The notes under the pieces: model-generated | Database searches by the model: none | What the model saw: the letters and a program-made list of their open reading frames with translations, nothing else | What the model was told of the DNA's origin: nothing | NCBI RefSeq assembly: GCF_025642745.1 | Contig: NZ_JANZKP010000028.1 | Coordinates: 1-44,090 of the forward strand | DNA: 44,090 bases | Direction of reading: 5' to 3' | Source: Cellulomonas sp. RIT-PI-Y | GTDB taxonomy: Bacteria > Actinomycetota > Actinomycetes > Actinomycetales > Cellulomonadaceae | In this document: positions 15,998 through 23,971 of the stretch, piece after piece | Layout of the letters: each line of letters starts with the position of its first letter | Numbering within the stretch: the first letter of the stretch is position 1 | Made by a program: the position numbers and the translations under genes

Positions 15998-18162
15998 GCC
16001 CGGCGCTCCAGCACCGCGACCAGGTCCTCGCGCCGGTCCCGGCCCTCCAGCTCGGAACGGGCCAGCGCGATCAGCGAGGACTCGTCCAGCACGCCGGACA
16101 GGTCGGAGATCCGGGGGCCGACCAGCAGGTGCAGGGCGGGTGCCCGACTCCCGCCGTCGCCGTAGCTGGTCAGGTCCGCGACCGCCCGGGGCAGCATCGT
16201 GCCGCCGTCGCCGACCGTGCCCTGCTCGACCCGGGCGTCCGGCGAGGCGAAGCGCACCACCCCGTCCCGGTCGAGCACCCGGACCGGCTGCTCGGGACCG
16301 CCGCCGAGCCGCCACCAGGGCCGTCGTCGTCGCGCTCCGTAGACCAGATGCGCGTCGGTGCTGGCCAGGACGTGGGCCTCCTCGGGCGGCACCCGCAGAC
16401 TGCGGGCGGCCACCCGGTGCAGCTCCTCGTCGGAGATCCGGCTCGACCGGTCCTGGGTGCGCAGCTCGGTGGCGCCGGAGGCGACCGCGCGGACCGTGTT
16501 CGACTGCGGGTCGACCGTGACGTCCACCGTGACCTCGTGCGGGTCGGCGCCCTGGGCGATCACCGCCTGCTCGGCCTCCCGGCGCACGCCGAGGATCTGC
16601 TCGTCGGTCGCCCCGGGGATCACCCGCTCGACCTGCTCGCGGATCAGCGCCAGCGCGACGCCGATCGGACTGATCACCTCGGCGTGCTCGGCGATCCGCC
16701 ACTCCAGCTCTCCGGCGCGGCCCGCGAACGGCGTCACCGCCGCGGCGCCGCCACCGCCGCCGACCAGCACCACCTGGTCCCGAGGGAGCCGGTAGTCCTT
16801 GATCAGGGTCCGGACCATGTCGAGCACCGGTGCGGTGCCGGCGGTCAGCACCCGGGTGGCGGCTTCCTGCACACCGATCCCGAGGGCCTCTGCCAGGGGC
16901 GTGAGCGCCAGGACGGCCACCTCCCGGTCGGCGTGCGCGTAGTCCTGCTCGCCGACCAGTCCGAGTGCGTTCGCCGCGCAGGTCATCGTCAGCGCGAACC
17001 GGCCACCCGGCCCATCCAGCACCAGGTAGTCCGAGGGGTCGCCGGACACCGGGGTGATCGTGTCCAGCCGGGCACCCGCCAGATCGGCCGTGGTGGCGAA
17101 GCAGGCGTACGGCAGCCCCGCGATGTGCGCGCTGCGCGGCCCGACGCCCACGACGGTGCGCGCGCCCAGGTCGGCGCGGATCATCGACCCGCCGCCGACC
17201 CCGACCGTGCGCACGTCCAGCGCGGACAGGAAGGTCGAGCTGCCGCCGAACGCGGTGTACTGCACGGCGACCCGGCCGTTGCGGATCACCGAGATGTCGG
17301 TGGAGGTGCCACCGGTCTCCAGGAAGATCCCGTCGGTGACCTTCTCCTGCATCAGCGCCCCCGCGACCCCCGCGGCGGGACCGGAGAGCACGGTGAGCAG
17401 CGGGCGGCGGCGCATCTCGTCCAGGCTCATCACCCCGCCGTCGCAGCGCATCACCATCAGCGGCGCGGTGATCCCGGCCCGGGCGATGGAGTCCGCGACC
17501 AGATCGGCGGTCGCGAACATCCGGGGCAGGATCACCGCATTCAGCACCGCGGTCCGGGTGCGCTTGCTCAGGCCGTACAGCGAGGAGATCTCGTGCCCGG
17601 CGGTGACCAGGAACCCGCGGTCCCGGCCGGCGCCGGCGACCAGGTCCTCGCCCTCGGTGACGTCCACCGAGAACGGCTCGCTGACCACCACCGACCGGAT
17701 GCCCGCGGCCTCGAACCCGTCCAGCACGGCGCCGACGGCGGCCGGGTCGTGCGGATCGCGGACGTGCGCGTACTCCACCGGCAGGTGCTTGCCGGGGGCG
17801 ATCTCGATCTTCCGGAGACCCGCCAGCCGCTTGGTGAAGGCCGCCGACGCTCCGGTGCCGATCCCGATCAGCCCCACCGGCGCGACGTCGCCCTCCAGCA
17901 GGGCGTTGGTCGCCTGGGTGGTGCCGTGCGCCAGGAACACCACGTCCTGCGCGCTGCGGCCGACCTGCTCCAGCAGCCGGTGCAGGGCGGTGACGATGCC
18001 GTGCGCCACCCCGTCCGGATGGTCGTGGCTGGTCGGGGTCTTCGCCTGCCCGACCAGTTGCAGGGTGGCCGCGTCGATCGCGACCGCGTCGGTGAAGGTG
18101 CCGCCGACGTCGATGCCGACCCGGAGCCTGCCCGGTCCGCTCACGTCCTGGTGTGCCACCAC
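15994..18162 (-). CDS. Hydantoinase/oxoprolinase family protein (HyuA-like)
   Basis: This is an ATP-dependent ring-opening enzyme of the HyuA/5-oxoprolinase A type, 722 residues. The N-terminal domain starts with GIDVGGTFTDAVAID (residues 16-30) and HGTTQATNALLEG, and the second actin-like domain has FLETGGTSTDISVIRNGR and VRTVGVGGGSM. A further 200 residues at the C-terminus (from about 520) are not part of the minimal HyuA core. Members normally act with a HyuB subunit on N-methylhydantoin, 5-oxoproline or acetone-like substrates, and no HyuB is present here. The GTG start has GGAGGAG upstream. It lies second in a four-gene operon. Confidence 0.85.
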   Translation of the reverse strand: MVAHQDVSGPGRLRVGIDVGGTFTDAVAIDAATLQLVGQAKTPTSHDHPDGVAHGIVTALHRLLEQVGRSAQDVVFLAHGTTQATNALLEGDVAPVGLIGIGTGASAAFTKRLAGLRKIEIAPGKHLPVEYAHVRDPHDPAAVGAVLDGFEAAGIRSVVVSEPFSVDVTEGEDLVAGAGRDRGFLVTAGHEISSLYGLSKRTRTAVLNAVILPRMFATADLVADSIARAGITAPLMVMRCDGGVMSLDEMRRRPLLTVLSGPAAGVAGALMQEKVTDGIFLETGGTSTDISVIRNGRVAVQYTAFGGSSTFLSALDVRTVGVGGGSMIRADLGARTVVGVGPRSAHIAGLPYACFATTADLAGARLDTITPVSGDPSDYLVLDGPGGRFALTMTCAANALGLVGEQDYAHADREVAVLALTPLAEALGIGVQEAATRVLTAGTAPVLDMVRTLIKDYRLPRDQVVLVGGGGGAAAVTPFAGRAGELEWRIAEHAEVISPIGVALALIREQVERVIPGATDEQILGVRREAEQAVIAQGADPHEVTVDVTVDPQSNTVRAVASGATELRTQDRSSRISDEELHRVAARSLRVPPEEAHVLASTDAHLVYGARRRRPWWRLGGGPEQPVRVLDRDGVVRFASPDARVEQGTVGDGGTMLPRAVADLTSYGDGGSRAPALHLLVGPRISDLSGVLDESSLIALARSELEGRDRREDLVAVLERRA

Positions 18163-18228
18163 GTTCGTCTCTCCTCCTCGGCGGGGTTGCCGCCGGTCGT
18201 GTGCCGGATCGCCGTCGACCCGGGTCGT

Positions 18229-19836
18229 TCAGTAGCCCTGCACCTCGGGCCAGTGCCGCTCGACGCCCTGCGCGTCCAGCACGGCGGCGAAGTCGGCGAA
18301 CCGGTCCGGGTCGGCCTGCACCTCGCGCGGGGTGAGGCCGCGTCCCAGGCAGTGCGCCGCCAGTGCGCCGGCCACCTCGCCGACGTTCCACTCCACCGGG
18401 TGCAGCCGGTAGCAGCCGTTGGTGATGTGGGTGGTGCCGATGTTCTTCCCGGCGGGCAGCAGGTTGGTCACCCGGACCGGCACCAGGGCGCCGAGCGGGA
18501 TCTCGAACGGGACGCTGGCCACGTCGATGTAGTGGTCCCCGGCGGTGGACGGGTGCAGGTCGATCCGGTAGCTGCCCACCCCGACCGAGTCCGGGTAGCG
18601 GGTCCGGCCGGTGCCGCCCACGATCGCGGCCGAGACGTGCTGTTCGATCACGGTGGTCACCGCGCGGATCCGCCGGGACTCCCGGACGTAGGCGGCCTTG
18701 GCCAGGCCGTCGGCGCTGCCGGTGACGTCCGGGCGCAGTCGCAGCCCCGGGAAGCCGGTTCCGCCGTCCGGCCGCGGGGCCTCGGTCTGCAGCCAGTACA
18801 GGACGGACAGCGACAGCTGGCGGGCCTCGGCGAGGGCGTGGTCGCGGGTGGCGTCGTCCACCCCGACCAGCGGGGTGAGCCAGTAGTCGTTCAGCGGCCA
18901 GTTGACCAGGCAGATGTCCGAGGCGAACGCGCCGTCGGCGAACAGCTTGCGGGCCAGGATCCGGCGGAAGCCCCACAGCTCCTTGTCCCCGGCGTCGGCG
19001 CTCTGGTCGGCGCTGACCGCCAGCGGATCCTGGTCGGGATTCGGCTCGAAGCTGCGAGTGCCCGCCTCCAGGGTGCGCGGGTCGGGGGCGGTGAGGCTGA
19101 GCAGCGGTCCGGTCCAGAACTCCGGGGCGTAGGAGCGCCAGAAGTCGTAGCGCTCGGGGCGGGGGATGGTGTGGTCCTCGCCCGCGTGGTGCGACACCGC
19201 GAAGCAGAACGTGATGCCCTGCTGGTTCAGCGGGTCGGCCTGCTCCGGCGCGTGCGGCTCGCCGTGCTCGGCCCGGGACTCGGCGCCGGTGACGTGCTCG
19301 ACGCCGCCCAGGGCCAGCAGCTCGCCGGTCTCGGTCGCGTCCAGCACGTAGCCGCCGGTCAGGGTGTGGGTCACGCCGTCGCGGTCGGCCACGGTGACCG
19401 CGGCGCAGGTGTCGCCGTCCATCGTCACGGCGACCGGGCGGTGCTCGGTCAGCACGGTCAGCAGTCCGGCGCTGCGGTAGGGGGCCAGCAGCTGGTCGAT
19501 CACCGCCACCGCGACCCGGGGCTCGTGGCAGAGCTTGCTGACCCGTCCGGCGCCGGGATTGAGCCGCGGGTCGGCGGCGGCCTCGGGGCGCAGCGGGTAG
19601 TGCCGGCGGTAGTAGTCGCGGATGCCGTCCCGCAGCGACCGGTAGGCGGCGGTCACCCCGAACTGCTCCACCCACGGGTGCTCGTCCGGCGGCACCGCCT
19701 GGGACGTGAGCTGCCCGCCGAGCCAGTCGGTCTCCTCGGTGAGGACCACGCGCCGTCCGGCCCGGCAGACCGCCAGGGCCGCGGCGACCCCGCCGAGCCC
19801 ACCCCCGATGATGACGACGTCCGTGCTGGCTGCCAT
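18229..19836 (-). CDS. FAD-dependent oxidoreductase (FAD_oxidored family)
   Basis: This is a 535-residue flavoprotein with the dinucleotide-binding motif VVIIGGGLGGVAAALA at the N-terminus and ETDWLGGQLTSQ just after, the signature of the large PF12831-type oxidoreductases. The C-terminal FAD contact region is LLPAGKNIGTTHITNGCYRL followed by HPVEWNVGEVAG. No signal peptide is seen, so it is likely cytoplasmic. It is the first gene behind the promoter with the LacI operator at 19940 and probably oxidises the imported compound before the hydantoinase-like protein acts. ATG 19836 has GAGGAG six bases upstream; an in-frame ATG 15 codons earlier lacks a site. Confidence 0.85.
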   Translation of the reverse strand: MAASTDVVIIGGGLGGVAAALAVCRAGRRVVLTEETDWLGGQLTSQAVPPDEHPWVEQFGVTAAYRSLRDGIRDYYRRHYPLRPEAAADPRLNPGAGRVSKLCHEPRVAVAVIDQLLAPYRSAGLLTVLTEHRPVAVTMDGDTCAAVTVADRDGVTHTLTGGYVLDATETGELLALGGVEHVTGAESRAEHGEPHAPEQADPLNQQGITFCFAVSHHAGEDHTIPRPERYDFWRSYAPEFWTGPLLSLTAPDPRTLEAGTRSFEPNPDQDPLAVSADQSADAGDKELWGFRRILARKLFADGAFASDICLVNWPLNDYWLTPLVGVDDATRDHALAEARQLSLSVLYWLQTEAPRPDGGTGFPGLRLRPDVTGSADGLAKAAYVRESRRIRAVTTVIEQHVSAAIVGGTGRTRYPDSVGVGSYRIDLHPSTAGDHYIDVASVPFEIPLGALVPVRVTNLLPAGKNIGTTHITNGCYRLHPVEWNVGEVAGALAAHCLGRGLTPREVQADPDRFADFAAVLDAQGVERHWPEVQGY

Positions 19837-19928
19837 GGATGACTCCTCGATCGCTGACGCTGGCGACGGCAGTGCACGCACACCCCGTCGTGTGGGCGGG
19901 CGGCCGCTGGGGCCGCCCGTTGCCCTGG

Positions 19929-19957
19929 ACCGTAGGGAGTTATGCGTATTAGCACAA
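19929..19957 (-). promoter_or_regulatory. Promoter and LacI-type operator of the FAD/hydantoinase operon
   Basis: On the minus strand, TTGTGC (19957-19952) and TACGGT (19934-19929) stand 17 bases apart, a good -35/-10 pair. The 12-bp operator TTATGCGTATTA (plus strand, 19940-19951) fills the spacer, where binding would block RNA polymerase. It differs from the operator at 13055 at two symmetric positions. Confidence 0.65.
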
Positions 19958-20036
19958 CACTTCGCCCTCGATTTTCCTTTCAGGCCGGGGCACTCGGCCG
20001 ATTGCCTGGGATGCAGGGGACTGACTGGAGGACGTC

Positions 20037-21656
20037 ATGGTCGAGGCACGCGCGGGTCGCCGTCGTTGGGCTGGGGTGCGGGTCAAGGTGCTCGGTGTGG
20101 CCGCGGTGGGTGCCGCGACCGCCGTGCTGGTCGGTCTGGGCTCCCAGGTCGTGCTCGGCCACGTGGTCTCGGCGAACGACCAGCTGGCTCGGCTGCAGGA
20201 GCTCTCCACCGAGGTGGGCGAGATCCGCACGATGAACTCCGACGTCTCGGGCTGGCAGACCGCCTACGCGTGGGACACCCGCAAGATCGGCGGGCCCGAG
20301 GCGGTCAGCGACGACAACCCGAACCGTGCCGGGTTCCTGACCTCCCAGCAGCAGTTGGAGACCGCTCTGGCCGCGGTCGACCCCGAGCAGCTGACCACGG
20401 ACGAGGCCGCCACCTTCGCCGAGATCGAGTCGCTGTGGCAGGACTTCTTCGCGATGGACGATCAGGTGGTCGCGACGTACCGGAGCGGTGACCTGGACGC
20501 GGGTGACGCCCTGGTGGTCGGGGACGCCTACGACATCTACTACGCGCTGGGCGACGACACGACCACGCTGCTCGACTCGCTGCGCGACCGGACCGTGCAG
20601 GCCACCGAGGACGCGGTCTCTGCGGCGGCCACCGGCCGGATCGTGGTCCTGGGGCTGCTGGTGGTCGGCGCGGCGATCGCGCTGGCGCTGGGCCTGCGGG
20701 TCGCCGGGTCGATGGCGAAGGCCGCCGGCCGGGTGCGGTCGACCGCCGAGGCGATGGCGACCGGTGACCTGACCCAGGTGCCCGACGTGCACAGCCGCGA
20801 CGAGCTGGGCGAGATGGCGACCGCGCTCGCCAGCGCGCAGCAGAGCTTGCGCGGCACCATGGCCGGGGTGGTGCAGACCGCGCAGGCGGTGGCGGCCGCC
20901 GCGGAGGAGCTGTCCGCCGCGAGCGGGCAGGTCGCAGCCGGCTCGGACCAGACCTCGGCGCAGGCCGGGGTGGTCGCCGCCGCCGCCGAGCAGGTCTCCC
21001 GCAACGTGCAGACCGTCGCCGCGGGCGCCGAGCAGATGGGCGCCTCCATCCGGGAGATCGCGCAGAACGCCTCCCAGGCCGCGAAGGTGGCCGGTCAGGC
21101 CACCGATGCCGCCGCCGCCACCAACGACCAGGTCGCCAAGCTCGGCGAGTCGTCGGTCGAGATCGGCAACGTGGTGAAGGTGATCACCAGTATCGCGGAG
21201 CAGACCAACCTGCTGGCGCTGAACGCGACCATCGAGGCGGCGCGTGCGGGGGAGGCCGGGAAGGGCTTCGCCGTGGTGGCCGGTGAGGTCAAGGAGCTCG
21301 CGCAGGAGACCGCCAAGGCCACCGAGGACATCGCCCGCCGGGTGGAGACCATCCAGGGGGACACCTCCGGCGCGGTCACCGCCATCGGCGAGATCGCGAC
21401 GATCATCGCCTCGATCAACGACTACCAGCTGACCATCGCCTCCGCGGTGGAGGAGCAGACCGCCACCACCACGGAGATGTCCCGGTCGGTGGCCGAAGCC
21501 GCGACCGGATCGGGCGAGATCGCGGTGAACATCACCGGAGTGGCCTCGGCCTCCGCGCAGTCCAGCGAGACTCTCGGCCAGATGGGTGACGCGGTGCGTG
21601 AACTGGCCCGGATGAGCGAGAACCTCCGGGGTCAGGTCTCGGCCTTCCGCTACTGA
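20037..21656 (+). CDS. Methyl-accepting chemotaxis protein
   Basis: This is a membrane chemoreceptor of 539 residues. TM1 (about 15-40) and TM2 (about 199-222) frame an extracellular four-helix-type sensor of about 155 residues. A HAMP domain and the cytoplasmic signalling coiled coil follow. The hairpin tip [19 protein letters not shown] (about 387-405) is an almost exact match to the CheA/CheW-binding consensus. No C-terminal CheR/CheB-tethering pentapeptide is seen. It is transcribed away from the FAD operon, and no other motility genes are nearby. The ligand is unknown. ATG 20037 has GGAGGA just upstream. Confidence 0.93.
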   Translation: MVEARAGRRRWAGVRVKVLGVAAVGAATAVLVGLGSQVVLGHVVSANDQLARLQELSTEVGEIRTMNSDVSGWQTAYAWDTRKIGGPEAVSDDNPNRAGFLTSQQQLETALAAVDPEQLTTDEAATFAEIESLWQDFFAMDDQVVATYRSGDLDAGDALVVGDAYDIYYALGDDTTTLLDSLRDRTVQATEDAVSAAATGRIVVLGLLVVGAAIALALGLRVAGSMAKAAGRVRSTAEAMATGDLTQVPDVHSRDELGEMATALASAQQSLRGTMAGVVQTAQAVAAAAEELSAASGQVAAGSDQTSAQAGVVAAAAEQVSRNVQTVAAGAEQMGASIREIAQNASQAAKVAGQATDAAAATNDQVAKLGESSVEIGNVVKVITSIAEQTNLLALNATIEAARAGEAGKGFAVVAGEVKELAQETAKATEDIARRVETIQGDTSGAVTAIGEIATIIASINDYQLTIASAVEEQTATTTEMSRSVAEAATGSGEIAVNITGVASASAQSSETLGQMGDAVRELARMSENLRGQVSAFRY

Positions 21657-21726
21657 CCGGCCGGACTCGCGACCCGGGACGACTGCGGGCGATCACCGCG
21701 AGGTCGGCGACTCGGCCGGGCCCGCG

Positions 21727-21795
21727 CGAGTTCGGTACATCGGCCGCGAGTTCGGTCACCCGGGTACCGAACTCGGCACGGATGTACCGAACTCG
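21727..21795. repeat. Nested double inverted repeat between convergent genes
   Basis: The 10-bp core CGAGTTCGGT occurs twice in direct orientation (21727, 21747) and its complement twice (21766-21775, 21786-21795). The outer pair extends to a perfect 15-bp arm (21727-21741 with 21781-21795), and the inner pair encloses a CACCCGGGT loop. It lies between the chemoreceptor and the small minus-strand gene and can act as a terminator for both, but the doubled structure is unusual. Confidence 0.75.
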
Positions 21796-21826
21796 GGGTG
21801 GGCCGAGGCAGGGCGTGCCCGACCGG

Positions 21827-22129
21827 TCAGGCCAGGACGTCGAGCGTGCTTTCGGGTTCGCGGGTCGTCGGGGTCCGGGTCGGCTCGGCGGCCTTCTTCT
21901 CCTGGGCCAGGCGTGCCGCGGCCTGCTGCACGGCGAGCTGGGCCAGTTCCACCGCCTGCTGATCGGCCTTGAGCTGGTCCTCGCCGGCACCGCCCAGACC
22001 GTCCTGGGTGAGCTTCTGCTGCGCCTGGGCCAGGGCCTTCACGGCACGGTCGTAGGCGATCTGGGCGGGGGAGCCGCTGGTCACGGCGGCGCTGCCACCG
22101 GTGCTGCGGCTGATCGAGAGACCTGACAT
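21827..22129 (-). CDS. Small helical protein of unknown function
   Basis: This is a 100-residue protein, Ala/Gln-rich and probably one long helical hairpin: AYDRAVKALAQAQQKL followed by EDQLKADQQAVELAQLAVQQ. The ends are Ser/Thr/Pro-rich and disordered. Periodic small and charged residues with repeated QAQ/QAV units support a coiled coil, and coding is plausible. The ATG lacks a clear ribosome site. It sits between a chemoreceptor and a YoaK gene on the opposite strand from the receptor. I cannot assign a function. Confidence 0.6.
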   Translation of the reverse strand: MSGLSISRSTGGSAAVTSGSPAQIAYDRAVKALAQAQQKLTQDGLGGAGEDQLKADQQAVELAQLAVQQAAARLAQEKKAAEPTRTPTTREPESTLDVLA

Positions 22130-22153
22130 GTCAGGACCATCGGCAGCGAGCGG

Positions 22154-22879
22154 TCAGACTCGCACCGTTTCACCCGACCGGGCGACCCGGACACTCACCC
22201 GGTCGGCGGCGGTCCGGTAGCTGTGGGTCTCGATCGCGACCAGCACACCGACCAGCACCAGAGCGGCCAGCACGGTCGCGTGGGTGCCGAGCGCGCCGGG
22301 GGAGCTGACCAGGGCGCCGATCGCCGCACCGCCCGCGAAGGCCAGCACGATCAGCGTCAGCCGGGCCGCCACCACGCGCTGCGCGGGGTTGTAGCCGCTC
22401 AGCCACTCGTAGGCGGCGGTCACCAGGGTGCGCAGGTTCCCGGTGGTCATGGTGGTGCTGTAGCTCGTCTCCCGGACCAGCCGGAACGTCGTCACCTGCA
22501 GGGCCGCGGCGAACGCCACCGCGACGGTGGTCCAGGCCGACGGCGCGGTCCCGGGCAGCGCGGCGACCACGAGCATGATCGCGATCTCCAGGCCGAGCAC
22601 GATCCGGGTCGGGTCCTGGAACCCGCGCAGCCCACGGTGCGCCGCCAGCCACTCGGCGGCCACCAGGCCGAGCACGAACGCCCCGATGATCGGCAGGTAG
22701 CGACCCGCCTCCGCCCACCGGCCGTGCGCCACGTCGATCGCCACGAACACCACGTTGCCGGTCTGCGCGTTGGCGAACACGCCGTGGTGCGCGACATAGG
22801 TGTAGGCGTCCAGGAAACCGCCGACCACCGCGAGGGCGGCGCCGGTGGCGGGGTGTTCGGGGCGGGTGCGGACCTTCAC
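22154..22879 (-). CDS. YoaK/DUF1275 family membrane protein
   Basis: This is a 241-residue integral membrane protein with about six helices. The family hallmarks are GGFLDAYTYVAHHGVFANAQ followed by TGN near the N-terminus and the second TTGN segment (STTMTTGNLRTL) in the middle. DUF1275 proteins are widespread, with no agreed transport role. It is divergent from the ferredoxin operon, but nothing suggests they work together. The ATG at 22879 lies at the edge of a 153-base divergent intergenic region. Confidence 0.88.
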   Translation of the reverse strand: MKVRTRPEHPATGAALAVVGGFLDAYTYVAHHGVFANAQTGNVVFVAIDVAHGRWAEAGRYLPIIGAFVLGLVAAEWLAAHRGLRGFQDPTRIVLGLEIAIMLVVAALPGTAPSAWTTVAVAFAAALQVTTFRLVRETSYSTTMTTGNLRTLVTAAYEWLSGYNPAQRVVAARLTLIVLAFAGGAAIGALVSSPGALGTHATVLAALVLVGVLVAIETHSYRTAADRVSVRVARSGETVRV

Positions 22880-22994
22880 CGTGGACCTTCCGTGGGGGCG
22901 GGTGCAGCAGTCATTCTCGCGCAGTCATCCCATGACCGGGCCACCGAAGGTCCTGACTGATTGCTCACAGCCCGATCGCGCACCGCACGGGCGC

Positions 22995-23025
22995 TTGACC
23001 TCAACTGAGGTTGAGGTCCTAGGTT
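22995..23025 (+). promoter_or_regulatory. SoxR-controlled promoter of the fdxA-sod-fpr-soxR operon
   Basis: The 18-bp palindrome CCTCAACTGAGGTTGAGG (22999-23016) has 7-bp arms and matches the SoxR box pattern CCTCAA...TTGAGG. It overlaps -35 TTGACC (22995-23000) and lies ahead of -10 TAGGTT (23020-23025). The 19-bp spacer is over-long, as MerR-family activators need. The -10 ends seven bases before the ATG, so the message is probably leaderless. Confidence 0.85.
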
Positions 23026-23032
23026 CGTCACC

Positions 23033-23359
23033 ATGACCTACGTGATCGCGCAGCCGTGCGTCGACATCAAGGACAAGGCCTGCATCGAGGAGTGCCCGGT
23101 CGACTGCATCTACGAGGGCAGGCGCTCGCTCTATATCCACCCCGACGAATGCGTGGACTGCGGCGCCTGCGAACCGGTGTGCCCGGTCGAGGCCATCTAC
23201 TACGAGGACGACGTCCCTTCCCAGTGGAGCGACTACTACCGCGCGAACGTCGAGTTCTTCGACCTGCTCGGGTCACCCGGTGGCGCCGCCCGCCAGGGAC
23301 CGGTCGACCACGACCACCCGCTGGTCACCGCACTGCCCGCCGACGTCAACGCCGAATGA
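23033..23359 (+). CDS. fdxA: 7Fe ferredoxin (3Fe-4S/4Fe-4S)
   Basis: This is a small cytoplasmic electron carrier, 108 residues. Cysteines 9, 17, 21, 25 and then 40, 43, 46, 50 in [12 protein letters not shown] give the pattern of seven-iron ferredoxins, with a 3Fe-4S centre (C9, C17, C50) and a 4Fe-4S centre. It is first in the SoxR operon and followed by superoxide dismutase and a ferredoxin-NADP reductase, its natural redox partner. Its stop overlaps an alternative start of the dismutase gene. Confidence 0.93.
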   Translation: MTYVIAQPCVDIKDKACIEECPVDCIYEGRRSLYIHPDECVDCGACEPVCPVEAIYYEDDVPSQWSDYYRANVEFFDLLGSPGGAARQGPVDHDHPLVTALPADVNAE

Positions 23360-23373
23360 ACCAGGAGCACCGC

Positions 23374-23970
23374 ATGTACACCCTGCCCGACCTGCCCTAC
23401 GACTACGCCGCCCTGGAGCCGCACATCTCCGGCCGGATCATGGAGCTGCACCACGACAAGCACCACGCGGTGTACGTCGCCGGGGCCAACACCGCCCTGG
23501 AGAAGCTCGCCGCCGCCCGCGACTCCGGCGACTTCGCCACCGTGCCCCAGCTGGAGAAGGACCTGGCCTTCCACCTCGGCGGGCACACCAACCACTCGAT
23601 CTTCTGGCAGAACCTGTCCCCGGACGGCGGCGGCGACCCCGAGGGTGAGCTGCACGCCGCGATCGTGGAGCAGTTCGGCTCCGTGGACGCGTTCCGCACG
23701 CATTTCAGCGCGGTCGCGACCTCGATCCAGGGCTCCGGTTGGTCCGTCCTCGCCTGGGACCCGGTCGGTGAGCGGCTGCTGGTGTTCCAGCTCTTCGACC
23801 AGCAGGGCAACGTCCCGGCCGGCATCGTGCCGCTGTTCATGCTGGACATGTGGGAGCACGCGTTCTACTTGGACTACCTCAATGTGAAGGCCGACTACGT
23901 CGCCGCGATCTGGCACCTGGTGAACTGGGCCGACGTCGCCGCCCGCCTGGCCGCCGCGCGGGGCCGTTGA
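23374..23970 (+). CDS. sodA: Superoxide dismutase, Mn/Fe type
   Basis: This enzyme converts superoxide to oxygen and hydrogen peroxide. The 198 residues span the whole Mn/Fe-SOD family. Metal ligands are H26 (in LHHDKHH), H74 ([10 protein letters not shown]), D158 and H162 ([11 protein letters not shown]). The DMWEH and GGHTNH forms favour manganese or a cambialistic enzyme. There is no signal peptide. ATG 23374 has AGGAG seven bases upstream; an ATG six codons earlier overlaps the ferredoxin stop but has no site. Its place in a SoxR operon means it should rise under redox-cycling stress. Confidence 0.95.
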   Translation: MYTLPDLPYDYAALEPHISGRIMELHHDKHHAVYVAGANTALEKLAAARDSGDFATVPQLEKDLAFHLGGHTNHSIFWQNLSPDGGGDPEGELHAAIVEQFGSVDAFRTHFSAVATSIQGSGWSVLAWDPVGERLLVFQLFDQQGNVPAGIVPLFMLDMWEHAFYLDYLNVKADYVAAIWHLVNWADVAARLAAARGR

Positions 23971-23971
23971 G

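Noticed and set aside
18163..18228. Remnant of a HyuB gene between the FAD and HyuA-like genes
   Set aside because: Only 66 bases, containing a ribosome site and no coding potential; HyuB is simply absent.
15428..19675. Long minus-strand frame that includes the HExxH protein as a C-terminal part
   Set aside because: Upstream of 15997 the frame is a shadow of the HyuA-like and FAD genes; ATG 15997 with an ATGA overlap is the natural start.
16129..19842. 1237-residue plus-strand open frame opposite the hydantoinase operon
   Set aside because: Composition dominated by Gly, Arg, His and Asp with no recognisable domain; the minus-strand genes have conserved motifs and ribosome sites.
19997..20004. 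GCCGATTG as a sigma-28 (FliA/WhiG-type) -10 before the chemoreceptor gene
   Set aside because: The -10 resembles GCCGATAA, but the sequence about 15 bases upstream is TTTC rather than TAAA, so the match is too weak to annotate.
22882..22953. GGACCTTC / GAAGGTCC distant inverted repeat before the YoaK gene
   Set aside because: Only 8 bp with about 55 bases between arms; expected by chance in such DNA.
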